Shown here piece by piece: positions 54,016 through 64,000 of a stretch of DNA of 64,000 bases. Origin of the DNA: Guyparkeria hydrothermalis (lineage in GTDB: Bacteria > Pseudomonadota > Gammaproteobacteria > Halothiobacillales > Halothiobacillaceae); the NCBI RefSeq assembly GCF_023555385.1, contig NZ_JAJSED010000001.1, positions 248,001 through 312,000 on the forward strand, in the 5' to 3' direction. How positions within the stretch are numbered: position 1 is the stretch's first letter; each line of letters opens with the position of its first letter. The notes beneath the pieces were generated by a model that was not told the DNA's origin, made no database searches, and saw only the letters and a program-made list of their open reading frames with translations. The position numbers and the translations under genes are program-made.

Positions 54016-54441
54016 TCAGCGGCTGGCGAGGCGCTGATTGATCCAGCTGCCCATGCCGGCGCCGAGAACGATGCCGGCGCCCACCCAGGCGGCAAACCAC
54101 TTGCCCTCGCCGAGCATCGCCAGTGCCGTGCCCGGGCAGACGCCGGTGGCCGCCCAGCCTAGCCCGAACAGGACCGCACCGACGATCAGACCGCGCTTGA
54201 ACGGTTTGTGCTGGATGGTGATCGGCTCGCCGGTGTTTCTTGCGCGCCACTGCCGCCGCCAGGCGAGCCAGGTGAGCGCACCGCCCAGGGCAACGGCGGT
54301 GGCGATCACCCACAGCAGTCGCAGGTCGTCGAACAGCAGCAGTTCGCTGATGATCGCCGGGCTGGTTGCCCCGGCACGGCTGAGCAGAAAGCCGAAGCCG
54401 ACGCCGAAGGCCAGGAACAGCGTGTTGCGTCGATTGATCAT
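54016..54441 (-). CDS. YeeE/YedE-family membrane protein, C-terminal half (DUF6691)
   Basis: A 141-residue protein with four hydrophobic segments. GVCPGTALAMLGEG (about residue 96) is the second half-site of the sulfur-transport YeeE/YedE family, with the cysteine used for thiosulfate passage. It pairs with the preceding gene, which has the first half-site. In such split systems both halves form one transporter for thiosulfate or another sulfur compound; export or import cannot be told here. Confidence 0.85.
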   Translation of the reverse strand: MINRRNTLFLAFGVGFGFLLSRAGATSPAIISELLLFDDLRLLWVIATAVALGGALTWLAWRRQWRARNTGEPITIQHKPFKRGLIVGAVLFGLGWAATGVCPGTALAMLGEGKWFAAWVGAGIVLGAGMGSWINQRLASR

Positions 54442-54444
54442 GGC

Positions 54445-54966
54445 TCAGACCCCCAGCATCCAGGCGGCGAGCTGGGCGCTGCCTACCGCGACGGCAAAGA
54501 AGACGGCCGAGGCGACGATACTGGCCGGCGCGCCCATGGCAACGCCGGCGATGGTGTGTCCGGAGGTGCAGCCACCGGCCAGTCGTGCGCCCAGCCCGAT
54601 CATCAGGCCGCCGACCAGCCACCAGACCGCCGAGCCGATACTGGAGTCGGGTACGAGTGCCGAATAGAAGCGACCGAACTCGGCGGCAGTACCCTGCCAG
54701 GCCGGTGCACCGTCGGTGAGTGCCGCGAGCAGGCCGCCAAGGACGATGCCGAGCAGGAAGACGACCCGCCAGTCGCCATCGCGATCGCGTTGCGCCCCCG
54801 GGCGAAGCCAGGTGGCGAGGTTGGCGAACCCGGTCGAGCAGGACAGGGGCTGGTCCGCGAGCCAGCGCTGTCCGAAGGCCAGCAGGGCGATTAGGGCGCC
54901 GGCCAGAACCGGAGGCCAGAGTGGCGCAAAGAAGGCATCGATCAGCGTGTCGAGCAGGTCCATCAT
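54445..54966 (-). CDS. YeeE/YedE-family membrane protein, N-terminal half
   Basis: A 173-residue protein with about four to five hydrophobic segments. LAGGCTSGHTIAGVAMG (about residue 130) is the conserved first half-site of the family. It precedes the DUF6691 gene by three bases. The start is one of two adjacent ATGs (54966 or 54963). Together with the neighbour it is similar in arrangement to split TsuA-type thiosulfate uptake proteins. Confidence 0.85.
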   Translation of the reverse strand: MMDLLDTLIDAFFAPLWPPVLAGALIALLAFGQRWLADQPLSCSTGFANLATWLRPGAQRDRDGDWRVVFLLGIVLGGLLAALTDGAPAWQGTAAEFGRFYSALVPDSSIGSAVWWLVGGLMIGLGARLAGGCTSGHTIAGVAMGAPASIVASAVFFAVAVGSAQLAAWMLGV

Positions 54967-55058
54967 CTCCGTGGGTACCGCTTGTCGAGGAAATTCCGCA
55001 CCTTAACGGGGATGCGGCATGGGCGCCAGCAGATGTTTTTCTGTGCCCATAACGAGAA

Positions 55059-55082
55059 ACACCCCCGGCTGGGCGGGGGTGT
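55059..55082 (-). terminator. Terminator after minE
   Basis: ACACCCCCG and CGGGGGTGT form a nine-base stem with a six-base loop, followed on the minus strand by TTTCTCGTTAT. It lies 26 bases after the minE stop. Confidence 0.7.
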
Positions 55083-55108
55083 GGCTGGCGCGGTGGAGCG
55101 GGCCGAGG

Positions 55109-55396
55109 TCAGTCCGAATCGCGCTCTCCTGCCTCGAGCTTCTCGGGCAGGGTGATGTTGAGCTCGAACAGTTCGAACTGCTCGTTGTGCTCGACCTCGA
55201 ACTTGACCGCATCGTCCTCGACATGGACGTACTTGCGGATTACCTCGAGGATCTCCTTCTGCATCTCGGGGAGGTAGTTCGGGGTTCGGTGCTGCCCCTG
55301 GGCACGCTCGTGCGCGATGAGAATCTGCAGGCGCTCCTTGGCCATCTTGGCCGAGGGCTCGTTCGATCGGGTGCGGAAGATGTCGAGCAGTCCCAT
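55109..55396 (-). CDS. minE: MinE, topological specificity factor of cell division
   Basis: A 95-residue protein. The N-terminal membrane-targeting and anti-MinCD part is MGLLDIFRTRSNEPSAKMAK and the next segment ERLQILIAHERAQG is the MinD-contact helix; the C-terminal half is the dimer domain. It drives pole-to-pole oscillation of MinD. Three bases separate it from minD. Confidence 0.95.
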   Translation of the reverse strand: MGLLDIFRTRSNEPSAKMAKERLQILIAHERAQGQHRTPNYLPEMQKEILEVIRKYVHVEDDAVKFEVEHNEQFELFELNITLPEKLEAGERDSD

Positions 55397-55399
55397 GGC

Positions 55400-56215
55400 T
55401 TAACTCCGGCCGAACAGGCGACCGAGGAACGACTTCTTCTCGGTCTCGATGAAACGCATGGGTCGATCCTCGCCGAGGAGACGGGCGCACGAATCGGCGT
55501 AGGCCTGACCGGCATCCGTGGAATCGTCGAGGATGACCGGGCGGCCGGCGTTGGAGGCCTGCAGCACCGCGTTGGATTCCGGAATCACGCCGAGCAGCGG
55601 CACGGCGAGGATTTCCATCATGTCTTCCACCGAGAGCATCTCGCCGGTGCCGACGCGATCCGGGGCGTAGCGGGTGATCAGCAGGTGTTCCTTGATGGCC
55701 GTTTCGCCTTCCTTGGCACGGCGCGACTTGCTGGCCAGGATGCCGAGCATGCGGTCGGAGTCGCGTACCGAGGAAATTTCCGGATTGGAAACCACGATCG
55801 CCTCGTCGGCGTAGTACATCGCCAGCTGGGCGCCGCGCTCGATCCCGGCGGGCGAGTCGCAGACGATGTACTCGAAGCCTTCTTCGCGCAGCTCGTCGAG
55901 CACCTTGCCGACGCCTTCCTCGGTGAGCGCGTCCTTGTCCTTGGTCTGGGAGGCGGGCAGCACGTAGAGGTTGTCCACTTCCTTGTGGCGGATCAGGGCC
56001 TGGTTGAGGCCTGCCTCGCCGTGGATGACGTTGACGATGTCGTAGACGACCCGTCGCTCGACGCCCATGATCAGGTCGAGGTTGCGCAGACCGACATCGA
56101 AGTCGATCACGACGGTCTTCTTGCCGGCCATTGCCAGCCCGCTTGAAATGGCCGCACTGGTCGTTGTTTTGCCAACGCCGCCCTTACCGGAAGTTACCAC
56201 CAGGACTTTGGACAC
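55400..56215 (-). CDS. minD: MinD, septum-site ATPase
   Basis: A 271-residue ATPase with the deviant Walker A GKGGVGKTTTSAA (about residue 10), switch DFDVGLRNLDLIMG and the C-terminal amphipathic membrane helix (FLGRLFGRS). The start is a GTG at 56215, seven bases after GGGAG; an open frame upstream adds residues not found in MinD. It recruits MinC to the membrane. Confidence 0.96.
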   Translation of the reverse strand: MSKVLVVTSGKGGVGKTTTSAAISSGLAMAGKKTVVIDFDVGLRNLDLIMGVERRVVYDIVNVIHGEAGLNQALIRHKEVDNLYVLPASQTKDKDALTEEGVGKVLDELREEGFEYIVCDSPAGIERGAQLAMYYADEAIVVSNPEISSVRDSDRMLGILASKSRRAKEGETAIKEHLLITRYAPDRVGTGEMLSVEDMMEILAVPLLGVIPESNAVLQASNAGRPVILDDSTDAGQAYADSCARLLGEDRPMRFIETEKKSFLGRLFGRS

Positions 56216-56363
56216 GGATTGTCTCCCTACTCGCGAAAGATTGTTGACGTTTGCCTGTCCTGCCGGTCTGTCGCCGACAGGCTTCGGATCGTCAGGGTGG
56301 CCGGACTGTGCCACAAAGCCACGTCTTTCCCAACGATCCCGTTCGGCCGGTGCGCGCTGCGCC

Positions 56364-57179
56364 TCAGTCGAACGTCTGAACCACCAATTGGCCGTCCTTC
56401 AGTTCCACCACGACTCGCTTTCCCCAAGCCGGGTGTCGGGCCAGTTGTTCGCCATCCAGAAACGTGCCGCAGATGGCGATGATCTCGGGTTCGAACGACT
56501 CGCAGAAGATGCGGGCCTCGGTCTGGTTGCCGGCGCCGGCCGCCGCCGTGCCCTTGAGCGCGCCGTGGATGTAGATCGAGCCGTCGGCAACCACGCGGGC
56601 ACCCGCGCCCACCGTGTTCATCACCACCATGTCCTGACCCTGAGCGTACAGTTCGGTTCCGGAGCGTACCGGGTGGCGCAGGATCATCGGTGCGACCGGG
56701 CCGGCCGGGCGGGCCGGTGCCTCGGGTTTCGGTTCGGGGGCTGCTACCGGTTCGGGCTCGGGCTGCGGTTCCGGCTTCGGTGCCGGTTCGGCGGCCGCCG
56801 GCGGGGCAGGGGGAGCGGCCTGCTGATCGTCGAATACCGGTAGCTCGGCTCCGCGGGCCTGGGTCTTTTGCTGTTCGTTGCCGTGCACCACGCCAACCGG
56901 CTCGAGCCGGTAGTTGCGCAACAGGCTGACCAGGGCCGGGAAGTCGATCCACTTGCCGCTGTCGGCGATAACTGCCAGATCGATCACACAAGGTTCGCGC
57001 TCGTCACCGACACCCGGGTTGCCGAAACGATCGCTCAGGCTGCGGGTCAGCTTGAGCAGGTGGGTCTCGAACAGGTGGACGTGGGTGAGTGTGAGCGGGC
57101 GCTGGTCGATGTCGAGGGCCGGGGTGCCGGTCCGGTCGGCCTTGCGTGTTGTTGTGGTCATGTACGGCTCGGGTTTCAT
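56364..57179 (-). CDS. minC: MinC, septum-site inhibitor
   Basis: A 271-residue protein. The N-terminal FtsZ-inhibiting domain covers about 1-110. A Pro/Glu/Ala-rich linker of about 45 residues (EPAPKPEPQPEPEPVA) follows, longer than in E. coli. The C-terminal beta-helix domain has HPVRSGTELYAQGQD and ADGSIYIHGALKGTA with FCESFEPEIIAI for binding MinD. MTTTTRK (start 57161) is an alternative start. It precedes minD by 148 bases, in which no gene or terminator is seen. Confidence 0.93.
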   Translation of the reverse strand: MKPEPYMTTTTRKADRTGTPALDIDQRPLTLTHVHLFETHLLKLTRSLSDRFGNPGVGDEREPCVIDLAVIADSGKWIDFPALVSLLRNYRLEPVGVVHGNEQQKTQARGAELPVFDDQQAAPPAPPAAAEPAPKPEPQPEPEPVAAPEPKPEAPARPAGPVAPMILRHPVRSGTELYAQGQDMVVMNTVGAGARVVADGSIYIHGALKGTAAAGAGNQTEARIFCESFEPEIIAICGTFLDGEQLARHPAWGKRVVVELKDGQLVVQTFD

Positions 57180-57213
57180 CCTGAACGTTAGGGGAATGCC
57201 GGTTCTCTCGCCG

Positions 57214-57993
57214 TCACAGGCGGCAGAGAGCCAGACGGAATTCGATATCCTCGTGAACCTGTCTGGGGTGACCGTTCTCTCGGTCCAGCGTCATGAAGCG
57301 CACGGTGAAGCGATGCTTGCCGGCGCTGATCTCGGGATATGAGACGGTGTCCTCGTCGACCATCACGCGCAGCAACTGGTAGGGAGTGGCGCTCTCGATG
57401 CTCTGCTGGAGGAAGCCTTCCTCGGCAACGACGGACATGGTGTCGACGCTGTTGCGGATCAGGCCGATCACGAGTTCATTGGCGTGACGGATGTCGGCGA
57501 ACGGCTCGAGCCAGACGTCGATGTCTTCGCGGCGCTCCTCGTCCGGCAGGTTCAGCCAGTAGTGCAGGCCGGGGATGTCGAACTCGCACAATGCGCCCGG
57601 AATCGAGGCGCGCTGGCGCACCGCGTTGAGGAGCTCGTGCGTCTTGAGGTGCGCGCCCGGCTGAGCATGGTAGGCGTGCAGGGCCTGGATGAGGCCGTCC
57701 TGCTTTTCCAGCAGTGCGTTGAGCTTCTCGCGGTCGACACCGGGGGAGTCGGGCACCTTCATCAGTCGTGCCTGCTGGCGCTCGAGCTCCTTGATCAGTT
57801 CACGCTTGATGTCGATGCGCGAGAGAACGTCGGATGCCTCGAGCAGCAGGAGCACCGTGCAGAGGGTGTCGTCCCGCGAGGTGCTCTGCAGGTGGTGATC
57901 GATGCGCGAGAACAGATGATCGAGCCTCAGGCAGGCCCGGATCCGTTCGTTAAGCGGTTGCTCGAAGATTTTCAGAGGTGCGTTCCGATCCAT
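57214..57993 (-). CDS. zapD: ZapD, FtsZ-ring cross-linking protein
   Basis: A 259-residue protein of the DUF1342 family. The N-terminal IFEQPLNERIRACLRLDHLF is the family signature; the rest is helical with a C-terminal beta domain ending EFRLALCRL. ZapD bundles FtsZ filaments. The frame runs upstream to 58272 but the ATG at 57993 begins the conserved sequence. It lies 34 bases upstream of minC on the same strand, so co-transcription with minCDE is likely. Confidence 0.92.
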   Translation of the reverse strand: MDRNAPLKIFEQPLNERIRACLRLDHLFSRIDHHLQSTSRDDTLCTVLLLLEASDVLSRIDIKRELIKELERQQARLMKVPDSPGVDREKLNALLEKQDGLIQALHAYHAQPGAHLKTHELLNAVRQRASIPGALCEFDIPGLHYWLNLPDEERREDIDVWLEPFADIRHANELVIGLIRNSVDTMSVVAEEGFLQQSIESATPYQLLRVMVDEDTVSYPEISAGKHRFTVRFMTLDRENGHPRQVHEDIEFRLALCRL

Positions 57994-58093
57994 TGGATGC
58001 CGGTGCTGGTCGAGAGTGAGTCGGCCGTCTTCGCCATTCTCTGCCTGCCCGCGGAATAACTCAACTCCCGCGGTGCGGCCGGGGCGAGGGCGG

Positions 58094-61789
<3,696 letters not shown>

Positions 61790-61808
61790 GGGCGACGCGG
61801 CGTCCTGA

Positions 61809-61850
61809 ATCGCCCGGCGAGCCACGCAGCGGACGTGGCGCCGGGACGAT
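61809..61850 (-). other. Strong hairpin just before the metH start
   Basis: ATCG, CCCGGCG and CCACG on one side pair with CGTGG, CGCCGGG and CGAT on the other around a seven-base loop, giving 16 pairs with only small bulges. It ends 20 bases before the metH ATG and could affect translation. Confidence 0.6.
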
Positions 61851-61872
61851 GGGTGAATGGTAGGGAAGCTCG

Positions 61873-62120
61873 GCACGAATGCCATGTCACTCTGGCCAGG
61901 CGAGCCGTTCGTGATCAAGGCGCGTTGTCGCCGGCGTGCCGGTGGCCACGGCAAGACGACGCAACACCGAGCACGGGCGGCTCGCCTGGCCCCGTTGGGC
62001 GTGTCTTGAGCCGGGCATCTGCTGCGTTGCCGTCCTTGGAAAGAGAATGACTCTTCCGCGGCGGACGGTCGCCTTGCATCCGCCCGGCTCAAGGCACGCA
62101 GAGCGGTATGGCATTCGTGC
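61873..62120 (-). other. Large cloverleaf-like inverted-repeat element in the metH leader
   Basis: Three perfect long inverted repeats are arranged as an outer stem with two inner arms. Outer: GCACGAATGCCAT (61873-61885) with ATGGCATTCGTGC (62108-62120). Arm B: GGCCAGGCGAGCCG (61894-61907) with CGGCTCGCCTGGCC (61978-61991). Arm C: CTTGAGCCGGGC (62005-62016) with GCCCGGCTCAAG (62082-62093), extended by GCGTG/CACGC to 18 pairs. Both arms have further inner pairing. No gene is seen in 61790-62182. No match to B12, SAM or SAH aptamers that I know. Confidence 0.75.
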
Positions 62121-62143
62121 AGAGTTTCCCCTAAAAGCCCGGA

Positions 62144-62149
62144 AGTATA
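62144..62149 (-). promoter_or_regulatory. Possible -10 box for metH leader transcription
   Basis: TATACT on the minus strand, preceded by GT, would start a transcript about 62137 that runs through the folded element into metH. No good -35 box was found. Confidence 0.4.
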
Positions 62150-62182
62150 ACGCAGGGAAGGCGCGCTCCGGGCGGAGGCGGC

Positions 62183-62737
62183 TCAGCGCCGGTGCTGTGA
62201 ATGCGTGCGGCGCAGCCGCAGGCGTCGCTGCGCCTGCCGACGCCGCTTGTGGGCGGCGATATTGAGTCGCCAGAGCAGCCGGATGATGGCGAAGCCGGCG
62301 ATCGAGCTGACGAACGCCATGGTCAGCAGGCCGATCCCGAGCGGCAACCAGATATGTGGCAGCTGCCCCATGGCGTAGCCGATGCTCATTTCGCCACCGG
62401 CAGGCGGCGGCAGGTGCCAGCCGGTCAGGGTTGCGCCGACCTTGTAGGCAAGCCACAGCAGTGGCGGAATGGTGATCGGGTTGGTCGCCCAGACCATGGC
62501 GACGGCCAGCGCAATATTGACCCGCATGAAGATCGCGCCGGTCGCCGCGATCAGCATCTGGCCGGGGAGGGGGATGAAGGCGAGAAACAGGCCGAGTGCC
62601 ACGCCGCCGGAGACGGACCGGCGATTGAGATGCCAGAGGTTCGGGTCACCAAGGAACTGGGCGACCGGTCGGAGGAACGGCTGGTTCACGATCCGGTGGC
62701 GGTTCGGTGTCAGGCGACGAAAGAACTTTCGTGGCAT
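62183..62737 (-). CDS. DUF2062 membrane protein
   Basis: A 184-residue protein with three hydrophobic segments. PNLWHLNRRSVSGGVALGLF and ATNPITIPPLLWLAYKVG are the DUF2062 signatures. Function unknown; members are small inner-membrane proteins. The C-terminus is very rich in Arg, Gln and His. It is transcribed toward the metH leader, with its stop about 35 bases from the -10 candidate. Confidence 0.85.
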   Translation of the reverse strand: MPRKFFRRLTPNRHRIVNQPFLRPVAQFLGDPNLWHLNRRSVSGGVALGLFLAFIPLPGQMLIAATGAIFMRVNIALAVAMVWATNPITIPPLLWLAYKVGATLTGWHLPPPAGGEMSIGYAMGQLPHIWLPLGIGLLTMAFVSSIAGFAIIRLLWRLNIAAHKRRRQAQRRLRLRRTHSQHRR

Positions 62738-62864
62738 GCAGGCCTCATCGAACGTCGACTCGGGAGAGCGAGTCTAGTCGGCTGGGTGCCGACTCTCATG
62801 GAGCGAGGCGGTCCATCGCGTTTGTTCCCGGCGCATCCAGTCGCACCGGGCAGGTGAGCCGAGT

Positions 62865-63317
62865 CTAGCGGCTCTTGAGCAGATCGCGCAGCTTGCGGCT
62901 CAATGTCATGTAGCTCTGCTTTTCCTCGTCGGAAAGCTCGCCGATCACGCCGTGTCGGAAGCGGGCGAGGGCGCGCTCGGCCTCCTCGATGCGTGGTCGC
63001 GCGCCCGGCTTGAGCCAGATGGTCTTGGCCCGCCGATCGGCCTCCGAGACGCGTCGTTCGATCCAGTCTCCCTTTTCCAGCCCGTCAAGCAGCTTGACCA
63101 GCGTCGGGCCCTCGATCGCGAGTTCGCCGGCAAGGTCCTTCTGCGTGCGGCCTTCGCCCTCGTCACGCAGGATGCGCAGCACGGCCCAAGCCGATGCCGT
63201 CAGGTCGAACGCTCCGAGAGTCTCGTTAACCTGGACGCGCCACAGGCGTGACACGTCGAACACCAGTCGAGTGAATTCGTCTTCGCGTTGCTGGATGGAG
63301 TCTTGCGAGTCGGTCAT
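62865..63317 (-). CDS. MarR-family transcriptional regulator
   Basis: A 150-residue winged-helix regulator. ASAWAVLRILRDEGE, the recognition region KDLAGELAIEGPTLVKLLDGLEKGDWIERR and the wing VSEADRRAKTIWL are typical of SlyA/HpaR-like MarR proteins. The start is uncertain: ATG 63317 or ATG 63337 in the same frame; neither has a good ribosome site. Divergent from pyrG. Ligand unknown. Confidence 0.85.
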   Translation of the reverse strand: MTDSQDSIQQREDEFTRLVFDVSRLWRVQVNETLGAFDLTASAWAVLRILRDEGEGRTQKDLAGELAIEGPTLVKLLDGLEKGDWIERRVSEADRRAKTIWLKPGARPRIEEAERALARFRHGVIGELSDEEKQSYMTLSRKLRDLLKSR

Positions 63318-63346
63318 TGGGATCGGCGTGGCTGTCATTAAAATCG

Positions 63347-63366
63347 AATACGCATATGGTCGCATT
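63347..63366. promoter_or_regulatory. Candidate MarR operator
   Basis: AATACG-N8-CGCATT is an imperfect palindrome (5 of 6 pairs) just upstream of the marR start, at the place of its promoter. Autoregulation is inferred only from position. The rest of 63367-63506 holds nothing I recognise. Confidence 0.35.
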
Positions 63367-63506
63367 ACACGCGGGTTTTCGCCATCCTGTGGAGTTTGCG
63401 ACCCGCCCCGGGGTGATGGGCACAACCCGGCTCGGCGGTCCGTGGCGGCAGGATCGATTCGCCGTCGCACGGCCGGGCGAGCGCGCGGTCGGGGCGGTTG
63501 TGCAGA

Positions 63507-64000
<494 letters not shown>

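Noticed and set aside
56216-56314. N-terminal extension of MinD
   Set aside because: The 33 extra codons have no MinD homology, and the GTG at 56215 has a good ribosome site.
61790-62182. Cobalamin, SAM or SAH riboswitch before metH
   Set aside because: I looked for the B12 box and for the SAH and SAM core sequences and did not find them; the fold seen is of another kind. A diverged member cannot be excluded without a covariance search.

Overview
The window is high-GC, tightly packed DNA from a free-living gammaproteobacterium, most likely a chemolithoautotrophic sulfur oxidiser of the Halothiobacillus/Guyparkeria type. This is inferred from content, not from a search: a DabA-DabB inorganic-carbon pump with a LysR regulator, a periplasmic alpha-carbonic anhydrase, a two-domain sulfurtransferase, a split YeeE/YedE sulfur transporter, cyanase, zapD and minCDE. 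I saw no rRNA, tRNA, CRISPR array, transposase or prophage.

Layout. 1-4.6 kb: end of a TauE/SafE exporter, a small zinc-finger protein, an MscS channel with an unknown partner, a flavin monooxygenase coupled to ThpR. 4.7-6.7 kb: iron-uptake operon (cupredoxin, FTR1 permease, outer-membrane protein) behind a Fur-box candidate. 7.1-17.1 kb: a complete guanidine-assimilation operon (ABC transporter, two DUF1989 proteins, a large biotin carboxylase, allophanate hydrolase) behind a guanidine-I (ykkC) riboswitch and a sigma-54 promoter. 17.1-25.6 kb: phospholipase D family lipoprotein, Aer-like chemoreceptor, an MgtC pair with a structured leader, a glycine-zipper protein, paired M16 peptidases, a macrodomain gene with a hairpin-masked ribosome binding site. 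25.7-30.7 kb: cynDBA-type transporter opposite a sigma-54 activator (CynF-like). 30.8-32.7 kb: duplicated PA2779-type proteins and a C39-like peptidase. 32.7-38.6 kb: GST, sulfurtransferase, then an OsmC / acyl-CoA dehydrogenase-like / small ORF / rubredoxin-reductase operon divergent from cynS. 38.7-45.7 kb: carbonic anhydrase, dabA, dabB, LysR. 45.8-57.2 kb: HDOD-GAF protein, YjdM, phosphoribosyltransferase, lipoproteins, APC permease, MltF-like transglycosylase, nitroreductase, Hsp15, GST, YeeE/YedE pair, minEDC. 57.2-64 kb: zapD, metH behind a large folded leader, DUF2062, MarR and the start of pyrG.

How it fits together. Three very good sigma-54 promoters (guanidine operon, cynA, osmC operon) and a weaker one before cynS point to scavenging of unusual nitrogen sources: guanidine through carboxyguanidine and allophanate, and cyanate through CynABD and CynS. 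Two identical GGACAATGTCC palindromes between osmC and cynS look like shared enhancers, which would place the osmC / dehydrogenase / rubredoxin-reductase operon in the cyanate regulon. The strongest candidates for undescribed biology are the cloverleaf-like metH leader, the two ribosome-site-masking leaders (MgtC locus and macrodomain), and the extended cyn regulon.
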